Source: Rubritalea marina DSM 17716 (GTDB lineage Bacteria > Verrucomicrobiota > Verrucomicrobiia > Verrucomicrobiales > Akkermansiaceae). From it: a DNA stretch of 64,000 nt. The stretch is taken from NCBI RefSeq assembly GCF_000378105.1, contig NZ_KB899264.1, positions 1 through 64,000 on the forward strand, in the 5' to 3' direction. A program made the translations under genes and the position numbers. Positions 29,001 to 36,248 of the stretch are shown here, piece after piece. The stretch's first letter is position 1; each line of letters opens with the position of its first letter. The notes under the pieces are model-generated. The model worked only from the letters and a program-made list of their open reading frames with translations, had not been told where the DNA came from and made no database searches.

Positions 29001-30697
29001 GCGTTTCTAACTATGCGGGAACCATACTCAACTCGGTCATAGCGAAGAACACTCAGGCTCTTCCAGAGGGTGAGTTGCTCGACATTCTTCGACGCCTTTC
29101 AGGAGATGTTCCGAACAAGCAAAACTCACTCACAGGGAGCCTCCCAACAGATTCTAGCAGCTCGGCACTCATTACCGTGCTCAGCCTCACGGACCCGGTA
29201 GTGCCTACACCTGAGGAGCGCGAACTCAACGCGGCGATCCATGCGCTAAGCTACAGCGAATCGCAACACGCGCGACAGCAAGTCATCACTCATGCCGACA
29301 CCTTCCTAGAGCGTAGCCGAATCCTATCGGCAAGACTGCAGATGGATCTAACCGGCATGCTAGCGCCTCGCCTGCAAACGATTCTCCAAGCAACGGTCCA
29401 ACGTGTGGCGGACCTCGCTCCCCGCCGCAGCGAGCAGGAACTTGGGATGCTCGCGCTCCAGGCCTTAATTGAGAAGCCCATGTCCGAGCTGCGAGAAGTA
29501 CTTCTGCATTACTTCAAGCTACTCGAGCTCGAAGCTACTCCGACCCTCTACCAATTGTTCGATACCAAAGTGAAGCGGCCTAAGCTTGGCGATACCGAAC
29601 TTGACCTGTGGCTGTTTCAGGAGCTCGAAGCAGCTGAGGAAAAAGCGACTGCGCTAGAGTGGCATGACCTCGACGCGGCGCGTCGAGCTATACAAGGCCT
29701 GGTCGAAAACGAGCCAGAAGCTTTACGTAGCCAAGCCTCGCTCGACGCCATCGTCCGAAGCCACGAGATGCCTGCTGCCTCCATTTCACTCATTCGAGAC
29801 TTGCAGCGCGTCCTCGTCGCTACGCGCTCCGAGCCTGAGAGCGCCGATTTCTCCCCACTCACCTTGAGCCTGCTTCAGGAGTCGCAGCAAAACCTTCACA
29901 GCGACGTGATCGAGCATGTGGCGCAGCTTCAGGGTGGCGACCGCCGCGATTGGATCACCCAACATTGGCAGACGATCCAAGAGCTCGCGCCCAGTTTCGA
30001 AAACCCACGCTCGCTGCGCGCCCTCCACCAAGCCGCAAATCGCTTGCTGCCCGACCAAGCGATCTCATTGCCGAATCTAGCAGGCTCAGTACCAACCCAC
30101 TTCGAACAAATTCCAGCAGAACCTATCAGCATGCCAAATCAGCCTAGAGAATCAAGCGAGACTCCCGCCCCCGTGGTCACCGATGTGGAGAGTGAAGTAT
30201 GGAAAATCGAGAATGCGGGGCTAGCACTTTTTGCCCCCTACATCGAAATGCTTGTCGACCGCGCTGGCTTGCTAGAACACCGCAATTTCCCTAGCACAGA
30301 GCACGCTATTCAGGCGGTGTTCCTCCTGCAGCACGTGATCACTGGAGAATACAAGGCGCACGAGCCAGAGCTTTTGCTCAACCGCATCATCTGCAATCTC
30401 CCCCTCGAGCAACCGCTGCCGCGCTCCGTAGAGCCCGATTCCTCCTGGCCTGAGCTCGTCGCCGGCCTCAAGAGCGCCGTCATCCACCACTGGAGCACCA
30501 TCGGCGAAACCACCCACGAGGGTCTGATTCAAACCTTCGTCAAACGCAGCGGCTCCCTACGCTACCACCACGAAGACGGCTGGAGCCTCCACGTCGACTC
30601 CGGCCCCTACGACATGCTCCTCACCAGCCTGCCCTGGGCCATCTCCAAAATCCAGTTCCCCTGGATGCACGAAGCCATCCGGGTCGAGTGGATATAA
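26048..30697 (+). CDS. contractile injection system tape measure protein (Pvc14-like)
   Basis: A 1549-aa CIS tape measure. The first about 100 residues carry the family N-terminus (HHRIETMRFMLET, VQPRMSQLL, FTLDTLEVDLGSID). From about residue 1388 the C-terminal domain is clear: ENAGLALFAPYIEML, AIQAVFLLQHVITGE, GLIQTFVKRSGSLR, YDMLLTSLPWAISKIQFPWM, VEWI. Between them lie about 1250 mostly helical residues with Glu/Ala/Leu-rich repeats. Afp14/Pvc14 are around 500-600 aa, so this ruler is long. It is the last structural gene of the operon. Confidence 0.9.
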   Translation: MDEHHRIETMRFMLETPDGVDTHELQNTVSRSFKDRVQPRMSQLLSEASQGQHFTLDTLEVDLGSIDIDHLESELPERAVEAIRTQLRQAIQIESIPPSRAAPSQTLRTAIYLLENAATPWWAPNAQAHSLGDWLLEAINDSPLAMLEYLESSLQQASLRARFLQALSPKQRERFFKRARRQSSGKKYSELIETLERELEAPEGNALESLRSFLIRPPQNIYPSQLQTMITAAVKSHSKERIRQELRHHLRSASLRRALIDRLPKQGLEDLLRYLAPNQSQALILQTLAALELVEGSFQNHASHLRSARHSLWSLSILRVLETGDSHHHLSALLDAFPNHHRVDRKSLYHSVSRSLAQKQRSFAPDLVEQVQAWLERRPSEDKISSSVEDEESSVSEEVLEEQNEKTTLSPEQETLLKQLQQVLRRLQPLGRPIAEDIVQRALQTYQETGAEGIDADDALLSLYQDIANAGGITLVELLETFTAISPLPEPLRSIHQRIDDPAEPNEQASKPLLQHLAAASPRPELQKYLESVRAEDVKRALEDRITWSAFLDAPTSIQALILNKASPNKADFYQEYLPQLWSLKQGKNLNAPLPPSTLYATLMRGMLEQTKKLQSALSPWQEVLEATRTKLSVTHEDWRASFQPWLEQQLDPHVTAAAATTPTQTKRSSIELLKELIEQLEQGNRIDQKSLLKHGEQALRESPRALKEQVEQAWFQSRVWKDAILPQSLTLGLIKLVAPSQAIPQVYPRWKAILSAHGESPMLSEAEFLQSALQHLLELARDKGEAKMEQQILESLAEEVCDVQAELRKELVHSISSAEPEPTAAAESPSSAEAIEAIDPTQTPPSAEPFEVPSDTEAMIELWAQMLEKLWTDDPLRVIQHLSEASLSGTHAAQSLRSVSMSLVRDFIRTIYPQIATRTLAILEQFDALQEASHLPGIETQSELDAVVSETLLLALTAKRRSGHHSESLALLILESLADAEGESVSNYAGTILNSVIAKNTQALPEGELLDILRRLSGDVPNKQNSLTGSLPTDSSSSALITVLSLTDPVVPTPEERELNAAIHALSYSESQHARQQVITHADTFLERSRILSARLQMDLTGMLAPRLQTILQATVQRVADLAPRRSEQELGMLALQALIEKPMSELREVLLHYFKLLELEATPTLYQLFDTKVKRPKLGDTELDLWLFQELEAAEEKATALEWHDLDAARRAIQGLVENEPEALRSQASLDAIVRSHEMPAASISLIRDLQRVLVATRSEPESADFSPLTLSLLQESQQNLHSDVIEHVAQLQGGDRRDWITQHWQTIQELAPSFENPRSLRALHQAANRLLPDQAISLPNLAGSVPTHFEQIPAEPISMPNQPRESSETPAPVVTDVESEVWKIENAGLALFAPYIEMLVDRAGLLEHRNFPSTEHAIQAVFLLQHVITGEYKAHEPELLLNRIICNLPLEQPLPRSVEPDSSWPELVAGLKSAVIHHWSTIGETTHEGLIQTFVKRSGSLRYHHEDGWSLHVDSGPYDMLLTSLPWAISKIQFPWMHEAIRVEWI

Positions 30698-30738
30698 TCC
30701 CCAACTCTTTCAGCTAACACCCAACACCAGTAAACCCA

Positions 30739-31809
30739 ATGCAAAACAAACCCACCATCACTGTTCCCAAACACTCACCTTTCACCCAACGCGTCGGTAT
30801 CAACTACGACGCCTGGGCCACCAATTGGTACACCGGAGCTTCCTCTGAAGCGATGGTCACCAAGCAAATCGACACCATTTTACCTGACTTTGCGACCATC
30901 CACTTGTACCGCCTCTGCGGCTGGACTGAGATCGTCAGCAACAACGACCTCGACCCCGTTACCCAGTCCGTACTCAGTGCCGTTGTCGCTTCGAATCAAT
31001 CTGGCGTTACGGTAGAAGTCTCGCTGGGAACCTCAAACGGCTTGGTACCACTCTTAGCCAATGGTGACGGCACGTATTCTGCAGCCAAATATTGTAGTGC
31101 TTGGCTCAATGCACTCGTGGGCTTCTTCAATGACACTGCGATGCTGAAGCAAACGATCAAAGTCATCACTCTGGGCAATGAGCTCGACACCTCCTCTGTC
31201 ACCCCAGACGAACTCGGCAAGGCCATGGATAATCTCTACGCTGCGCTCTCTGCGCACCCAGACGATTACTCAAGTATCCCACTCTCCATTTCCCTCTCCA
31301 ACATGTCCCTCACAAACAAGTGGGGAACATTTGCCAATAGTACCTCCGACAATCTAATGGCGACGGTGACAGCACACTGGAAATCAACCTGGAATCACGG
31401 GCAAGCCTTCCTATTTGCCAACCACTACCCGAAATGGATCTATGACCCAAACGGTAATAAGAACGGATTAGATGGCTATCTAGCAGGTGTCCAAGCCTAC
31501 AACGCAGACACCCACAAATCGAATGAAGGCAAGGCCTACGACATCGATATCTATGTTGGAGAAACCGGCTACACCGCTGAAAGTGGAAAAGAAGCGGATG
31601 AAGCCACCTACATCAACGATTTATTTGGCTGGTTAGAAGCGCAACGAAGCGCACACGGGAACTGCATCCCACTCTTTATCTTCGAAGGCTTTAACGAACC
31701 CAAGAAACCAGCCGGCCAGCAAGCCATGGGGATCTACGACTGTGATAAAACCACTGGCGAGCCTGAGGGACTCAAAGCTAACATTTCTATCCCCAAGTGG
31801 GTAAAATAA
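30739..31809 (+). CDS. GH17-like glycoside hydrolase (putative beta-1,3-glucanase), no signal peptide
   Basis: A 356-aa TIM-barrel glycosidase resembling family GH17. The probable acid/base is E148 in VITLGNELD and the probable nucleophile E275 in IYVGETGYT, with a spacing and context as in GH17 (..GNE.., ..GETG[WY]..). A late FIFEGFNEPKK...GIYD segment also matches bacterial GH17. GH17 enzymes cut beta-1,3-glucans of fungal, oomycete and algal walls. The N-terminus (MQNKPTITVPKH) is not a Sec signal, so ordinary secretion is unlikely. It sits 41 bp after the tape measure gene, co-oriented. I infer cargo or a particle-bound enzyme; a cytosolic role is less likely. Confidence 0.72.
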   Translation: MQNKPTITVPKHSPFTQRVGINYDAWATNWYTGASSEAMVTKQIDTILPDFATIHLYRLCGWTEIVSNNDLDPVTQSVLSAVVASNQSGVTVEVSLGTSNGLVPLLANGDGTYSAAKYCSAWLNALVGFFNDTAMLKQTIKVITLGNELDTSSVTPDELGKAMDNLYAALSAHPDDYSSIPLSISLSNMSLTNKWGTFANSTSDNLMATVTAHWKSTWNHGQAFLFANHYPKWIYDPNGNKNGLDGYLAGVQAYNADTHKSNEGKAYDIDIYVGETGYTAESGKEADEATYINDLFGWLEAQRSAHGNCIPLFIFEGFNEPKKPAGQQAMGIYDCDKTTGEPEGLKANISIPKWVK

Positions 31810-31836
31810 GGATCATCACTAAGCAAGATCCTGAAC

Positions 31837-32124
31837 ATGAACGACACCACACAGACCTCATCCAAGACTCAAACCATTCTTGCTATATCTAGCATCCTCA
31901 TGCCTCTCCTACTCGGCTACTTTTGATACATCTACCAACAGATAAAAACACAAGAAGGCATCCATGAACAGTATGTGAGTATGGCCGTAACCATTCGCCA
32001 ACAGCCCGTTGACCCTGAAAAATCAGAACTGCGGAAGTGGGCAATACAAATCCTCGATCAATACAGTGATGTACCTCTAGATCCTACACTCAAACAAAAG
32101 CTACAAGAAAATTCACTGCCTTAA
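31837..32124 (+). pseudogene. small single-pass membrane protein gene interrupted by in-frame TGA
   Basis: From the ATG at 31837 a 29-codon frame encodes a hydrophilic start and a hydrophobic helix (ILAISSILMPLLLGYF) and stops at TGA 31924-31926. The same frame then continues without interruption for 65 more codons to TAA at 32122, encoding YIYQQIKTQEG..., VSMAVTIRQQPVD and SELRKWAIQILDQYSDVPL. Together these look like one 95-codon membrane-anchored protein of a type I recall from many bacteria (TM helix, then a LAV..LR..P...LR.WA domain). A single TGG-to-TGA change explains it. Alternatives are readthrough or internal initiation at GTG 31975/ATG 31981. Confidence 0.55.
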
Positions 32125-32202
32125 TCACCCGCCAAACTTAATAAGCTAGACCTAAGAGCAATTACATACCTTCTGCTAGATTCTACCTAGAACCGATGTG
32201 CA

Positions 32203-33144
32203 ATGAATACTCACTACCTTCATACTACTAAATCTCCAGAGCACTTCATAGGCCTAAACCAGCTGGCACTAAAAAATCAACCGAGGAATCAGCATTCTAA
32301 CTTTGTCGACAATCGATACAATTCACTGATTCAGAGAAAGGTAAATTACAACACTGTCTGTGTAGGTCTTAATAACGGCGATGCTATTGCAAACAAAAAT
32401 GAACTAATACTCGCCATTAAGAAACGCTGGCCCCACCTCGACGATACACGCGTGAAAGGAATCGTCACAGACATCGCTAAAAAGAAGGCAATATGGTCAA
32501 TGGCTCAAATACATGGAGCAGTTCAGAACATTGTAAACCGTGAATCAGCGGTGCCGACCTCTACCAAAGGGCGTCCTCCCACACTCTATACCTACACACA
32601 TACACATGTGGACAATGCAATTAGCGAATATGGGGTACCGCAGGGTCCTCATACTTTAGGTTATTCCGCAATCCATGAATCATTACACACCACTACCCAA
32701 AAAAGAGTGGAGCGTTCACGTTTCAAAGAACAAATCGAAAGCCCAAAAGATTGGTGGAATTTGATCAAAGGGGAACTCACTTCGAGCCAGAGGAAAGACA
32801 CCATATTGAAAGCACGCCTCACTAAGGCTAAACGCAGCTATCAAAAATACTACGATGAAGCCATCGCACATTTTAACACGCTCGAATCCCCAACAGCGAC
32901 GAAAGGCAAGAAGCAGCAGGCAAGAACAGAGATAAAAATCCTCATGAATCACTTGATGCAGCTCCACCCCTACGCAACGTTCGCGTGGGCTGCTAGAAAT
33001 TCAAAACCGGATGTTAGCGGTAAAGGCGAAAATAGAGACATCGATGATGACAGAAATATCGATAAAGCCGCGAGATTTACCCAGATGGACGAGCTCAAGC
33101 TCTATATCAAACGACGCAGGCTTCTTGGCAAGAAGGTTGACTAA
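32203..33144 (+). CDS. putative eCIS cargo/toxin 1 with F-V-D-N-R leader, 313 aa
   Basis: I recognise no catalytic family. Residues 34-46 (FVDNR then four residues then IQRK) match the leader box of the next two genes and leaders I recall from eCIS-linked proteins of other bacteria. The region after about residue 50 has GDAIANKNELILAIKKRWP, a His-rich THTHVDNAI patch, an HTLGYSAIHESLH motif (H-x8-H-x3-H, a possible but unproven metal site), and a basic C-terminal half with LHPYATFAWAARNSK and KGEN. There is no signal peptide. It lies in an AT-rich stretch just downstream of the eCIS. It is probably an intracellular toxin; activity is unknown. Confidence 0.6.
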   Translation: MNTHYLHTTKSPEHFIGLNQLALKNQPRNQHSNFVDNRYNSLIQRKVNYNTVCVGLNNGDAIANKNELILAIKKRWPHLDDTRVKGIVTDIAKKKAIWSMAQIHGAVQNIVNRESAVPTSTKGRPPTLYTYTHTHVDNAISEYGVPQGPHTLGYSAIHESLHTTTQKRVERSRFKEQIESPKDWWNLIKGELTSSQRKDTILKARLTKAKRSYQKYYDEAIAHFNTLESPTATKGKKQQARTEIKILMNHLMQLHPYATFAWAARNSKPDVSGKGENRDIDDDRNIDKAARFTQMDELKLYIKRRRLLGKKVD

Positions 33145-33268
33145 GCTTGTTGGTTTGTCTTTCGATTAAGTGAGATAATTAATCCAGTATCGTTCGCGTG
33201 AAAGACTACTAACACCCTTTTATACAAAAGTTTCATGATGTATCCCTCCCTCAATTTCTAGAAGTATC

Positions 33269-33802
33269 TCATGCCTTGTAAGAGATCACTGGAGATGTTG
33301 GGTGATACGATATCGCACTACTCTCTGGACTACTAGGTGAAGAGCTGAAGTAGGCAGTATCATACTTCAAAACCCCATTCTCTAAATCGGCATAGGTAAC
33401 TACTACCATGGTCTGTCCTTTGACTGTGGTTGGGAACAGACTCACACATTTACCGGAGTGTTTTTTAGCTTTGTGCTTATTGTAGATTTTTGAGGAAATG
33501 GTATTTCCAACATCTGCAGCCAGCAACTGAGCTTTTGCCACACCATGACCATCATCCCGATAATGCTTTGTCTCTATTGCGTCTACAAAAGAACTTAAGA
33601 GTTGTACGACCTTATATTGGATTGGCTCAGAGCTTTCTTTATCACCTGAACTAGGCAATTCTTGTAATTTTCTCTGAGCAACAGATTCAGGGCGATTATT
33701 CACAAACCCAAAGCCTTGCTTTCCCTCAGTTTTTTTCTGAACAGTAGAGTGACCGACCGCCCCTCTGTTTCTCTCTTTGTTTTCATAAGCGCACGCATAC
33801 AT
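33269..33802 (-). CDS. putative eCIS cargo/toxin 2 with F-V-N-N-R leader, 177 aa
   Basis: I chose ATG 33802 over an upstream GTG at 33823. Residues 33-47 read FVNNRPESVAQRKLQ, the clearest copy of the leader box shared by three genes here. The C-terminal about 110 residues form a small compact domain (DDGHGVAKAQLLAADVG, a KHSGKCVSLFPT strand, MVVVTYADLENGVLKYDTAYF) followed by a Ser/Pro-rich tail. No catalytic family is recognised. There is no signal peptide. It is transcribed in the same direction as the ART-like gene upstream of it, 90 bp away, and convergent with cargo 1. Confidence 0.6.
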   Translation of the reverse strand: MYACAYENKERNRGAVGHSTVQKKTEGKQGFGFVNNRPESVAQRKLQELPSSGDKESSEPIQYKVVQLLSSFVDAIETKHYRDDGHGVAKAQLLAADVGNTISSKIYNKHKAKKHSGKCVSLFPTTVKGQTMVVVTYADLENGVLKYDTAYFSSSPSSPESSAISYHPTSPVISYKA

Positions 33803-33892
33803 ATCTCTAAATCCACAATCCACTTACATCATTAAACATAATAAAAACACAATTAAACACACCAGAACAAACATCTATATATAAAATATATT

Positions 33893-34867
33893 TCAACTTG
33901 TTCGCTTTTCAACTGGCACATTCTTTTTATAAAGGGTTGCTGATTTAATTTTACTCTTGGGTATCGAGCCAGGATGAAGCACTTCAAATTGTTGGGGAAA
34001 TCTATTTTTAAAGTTCCGAGTTTTCAAAAGATCAGCCACATGAATGTACTTATCTAACTCCAACTCCCAAACCACTCCATATTCGTGCTTCTCAGTAGCA
34101 AAGTGGAGTGCTGTGTCAAAATCCGTTGTACAAGAAACCATACCGTTTTTAAGTGTATTGGTATGAGTATGTTCAACAACTCCAGCAAATGAAATATCCG
34201 ACGTCCCTCCAGCTGGGATATTGGTAAAAGGTAGGTCTTTGAAACTATCAGGTGTAACGTCTCTTCCATCACCTCGAAGAACTGTTATTGCAGGTTTAGA
34301 TTTGGCCATGTAATCCCTAAAATGAATCTCATCCATTTTAGTAAACTGAGTGGGATCATTTCGCTCTTTGGATAACAACCCCTTTTCTGCAGAACTAAAG
34401 ATGTTATTAAATCGGTTCATTCCACCTGATTTAGTAAAGAAATTGACCTTAGATATAAAGGTTTTACATACTTTACTATTAGTTATCGCTCGACGGGATA
34501 AGTCGTTCATTTCTTCAAAGTTTGTATCTAGCATTTTAATTTCTTCAGTTGCATGCGCCCAACCTCGATCTTGAAAGTACCCTAAATAATTTCCGAAGCC
34601 TCCACGCTTTCTTAAGGCGTCAGCCAGTGCTGATTTACGTATTTTAAGGTCCTCAAATTCTTTTTTTGCTACCTCTAAATTTTTCAATTCAGCTACATTC
34701 AGTGGACGAAGTTGAATTGTTGAAGATGGTAAACGTACTCCTTTCTCCAAAACGTCTGCTGAACGGTTATCTAGAAAATTTTGTATCACTAGCGCTTTGT
34801 TCTGAGAAGCAGTGTTAATCTGTACCCTTGGACTTCTTTCTTGATATTTCTCTACTTGATGATGCAT
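33893..34867 (-). CDS. putative eCIS cargo/toxin 3 with ADP-ribosyltransferase-like domain, 324 aa
   Basis: I start it at ATG 34867, 18 bp after the stop of the GH75 gene; the longer frame would overlap that gene and has an unlike N-terminus. Residues 31-35 are FLDNR, the same leader box at the same position as in the two neighbouring genes. The C-terminal half fits a R-S-E class ART fold: R198 in ITVLRGDGR, a polar S-T strand at SCTT 245-248 followed by an ALHFA helix, and Q293-F-E295 in QQFEVLHPGSIP, a QxE ARTT-like motif. Between leader and enzyme is a charged helical region. There is no signal peptide. Codons are AT-rich compared with the flanks. Confidence 0.62.
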   Translation of the reverse strand: MHHQVEKYQERSPRVQINTASQNKALVIQNFLDNRSADVLEKGVRLPSSTIQLRPLNVAELKNLEVAKKEFEDLKIRKSALADALRKRGGFGNYLGYFQDRGWAHATEEIKMLDTNFEEMNDLSRRAITNSKVCKTFISKVNFFTKSGGMNRFNNIFSSAEKGLLSKERNDPTQFTKMDEIHFRDYMAKSKPAITVLRGDGRDVTPDSFKDLPFTNIPAGGTSDISFAGVVEHTHTNTLKNGMVSCTTDFDTALHFATEKHEYGVVWELELDKYIHVADLLKTRNFKNRFPQQFEVLHPGSIPKSKIKSATLYKKNVPVEKRTS

Positions 34868-34884
34868 ATGCTGAGATTCACAGT

Positions 34885-36102
34885 TTATGTCACACCCAAC
34901 AATTTCTTCAAATTCTCCACCCCACCAAACTTGCTGAACAACTGGGCGCCGGTTTGGTTGATGGCGTCTAGCGATTGTGGGCGGTGGTTGCCGCTGCGGG
35001 GGAAGAAGCAATAGGCGATGCCGCTGGAGGTGCCACCGTCTTTCGGGCTGTCGTTGACGCCGAGGGCTTTGGCGAGTGCTACGGAGCCTTCGCCGAGGCT
35101 ATTGGGTGGGCCTTCGTCGGCGGCGATGACGTAGGCTAGTTTGCCATTGTCGAGATTGAGCACAGCGCCGAGATCGCCCATCGCGCCGCCAAAGTTGTTA
35201 TGACTCAAAGGAAGGACAATGAAAGGAATCTCTGAGGCATTGACGTAGGCCTGCGGGCTGGTGGCCGGATAGTTCGGGTCCTCCAACGAGGTGGTGGAGA
35301 CGTAGTAGCCGGGGGCTGGATCGTTCGGCCCTTGGACCACAGGGGTGCCGGAGTCGTTACCATTCTCAGTGGCGATCCCCCACCAATTGCCTGGGCTGCC
35401 AGCATTCGGAAGATAATCGAGCCCTTTGTCGCTGTCTGGTTTCGGGTGGTAGGCGAAGGGTGAACCGTCGGCATCCACATTGAGTCCGCTCTGGTAGATC
35501 ACGGCATCGAAAGGCGCGGTCTGGTAGACGGTGACGCCACCCACGGTGGTGAGCACGGACTTCTGGGTTGCGGCGGGCGGCGGAGAGTCGCTGCTCAGGG
35601 CTTGGTGTTGTGGCTCTTTGGCTGCGCGTTGCTGGGCACGCTCATGCTTCTTCGAGGCGCTGAGGTCTGGGTGCGCTGAAGCTGACGCTGCTGGCGCTTT
35701 GCTATCCGAGCTTGCAGTCTTGTCTTTTTCTGACGCTGCCTCTGAAGGTGCAGAAGTGCTCGTTGGCGTACTTACTTGCTTGCTCTCCGACTCGCTCTGT
35801 GAAGCTCGCGTACTGACCTCCTTAGCTGAGCTGCTGACCTTGTCGGCCAGCTCGGTGACGTCGTTGAGCGCCTTGCTGGCCTGCTTTGGCAGGAAGTCGG
35901 ACACCGCGCTCTCCGCAGCACTGGCCTTGCCCGCGACTTTCTGCAGTTCTGAGCCCGCCTTGCCAGCTTCACCTGAGACGTCGCCTACAATGGCGAGCGC
36001 TTTTTCTTCCAAGCCCACATAGTGCTCGACGAAATCGACAAGCACCTCGCTCATGTGGATCAGCGCGTTGATCGCGCGCTTCTTTGGAAAGAAACTAAAC
36101 AT
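34885..36102 (-). CDS. GH75-like chitosanase with disordered N-terminal extension, no signal peptide
   Basis: A 405-aa protein. Residues about 195-370 resemble fungal-type chitosanase family GH75: AVIYQSGLNVDADGSPFAYHP (DADG 210-213), GLDYLPNAG, NWWGI, PVVQGPNDPAPGYYVSTTSL, IPFIVLPLS, GKLAYVIAADEGP and LGEGSVALAKALG (327-347). The aspartate of DADG and the acidic pair in the ADEGP/GEGS region are candidates for catalysis. Residues 1-95 are amphipathic helices, and 100-190 are Ser/Ala/Pro/Lys-rich and probably disordered. No Sec signal or lipobox is present. GH75 enzymes hydrolyse chitosan. Position beside cargo genes suggests eCIS-linked delivery. Confidence 0.72.
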   Translation of the reverse strand: MFSFFPKKRAINALIHMSEVLVDFVEHYVGLEEKALAIVGDVSGEAGKAGSELQKVAGKASAAESAVSDFLPKQASKALNDVTELADKVSSSAKEVSTRASQSESESKQVSTPTSTSAPSEAASEKDKTASSDSKAPAASASAHPDLSASKKHERAQQRAAKEPQHQALSSDSPPPAATQKSVLTTVGGVTVYQTAPFDAVIYQSGLNVDADGSPFAYHPKPDSDKGLDYLPNAGSPGNWWGIATENGNDSGTPVVQGPNDPAPGYYVSTTSLEDPNYPATSPQAYVNASEIPFIVLPLSHNNFGGAMGDLGAVLNLDNGKLAYVIAADEGPPNSLGEGSVALAKALGVNDSPKDGGTSSGIAYCFFPRSGNHRPQSLDAINQTGAQLFSKFGGVENLKKLLGVT

Positions 36103-36181
36103 GCTAACTAATTACGTGTTAGAATCTATAGCCGATCTGAGAAGTCAATGAAATTGACGCTGTGAACAGGCCGAAAACAAA

Positions 36182-36213
36182 ATACCGCCACTCGGCGAAC
36201 CAAGTGGCGGTAT
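36182..36213 (-). terminator. rho-independent terminator after rplT
   Basis: ATACCGCCACT (36182-36192) and AGTGGCGGTAT (36203-36213) form a perfect 11-bp stem with a 10-nt loop. On the minus strand it is followed by ATTTTGTTTTC, a T-rich tract. It ends the rpmI-rplT unit and insulates it from the chitosanase gene. Confidence 0.8.
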
Positions 36214-36248
36214 GAAAGTGATAGTTGCTTCTCTAGCTGGGCTAGTGA

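Noticed and set aside
5723-30697. Prophage or type VI secretion system
   Set aside because: Sheath, tube, spike, PAAR and gp25 occur in all three, but there are no capsid, terminase, portal or integrase genes and no TssJLM or ClpV. DUF5908, DUF4255, Pvc12 and the CIS tape measure point to an eCIS.
31837-31926. A genuine 29-aa membrane peptide (toxin-like)
   Set aside because: The frame continues sensibly for 65 codons beyond the TGA, so an interrupted gene is a better explanation; a functional short peptide cannot be excluded.
32640-32700. HTLGYSAIHESLH of cargo 1 as a zinc-protease HExxH motif
   Set aside because: The spacing is H-x8-H-E-x2-H without the hydrophobic helix pattern of HExxH proteases; only a weak metal-site possibility is kept.
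34868-35011. Longer N-terminus of the ART-like gene
   Set aside because: It overlaps the end of the chitosanase gene out of frame and is Pro/Arg-rich shadow sequence. ATG 34867, 18 bp after that stop, places the leader box at the same position as in the other two cargo proteins.
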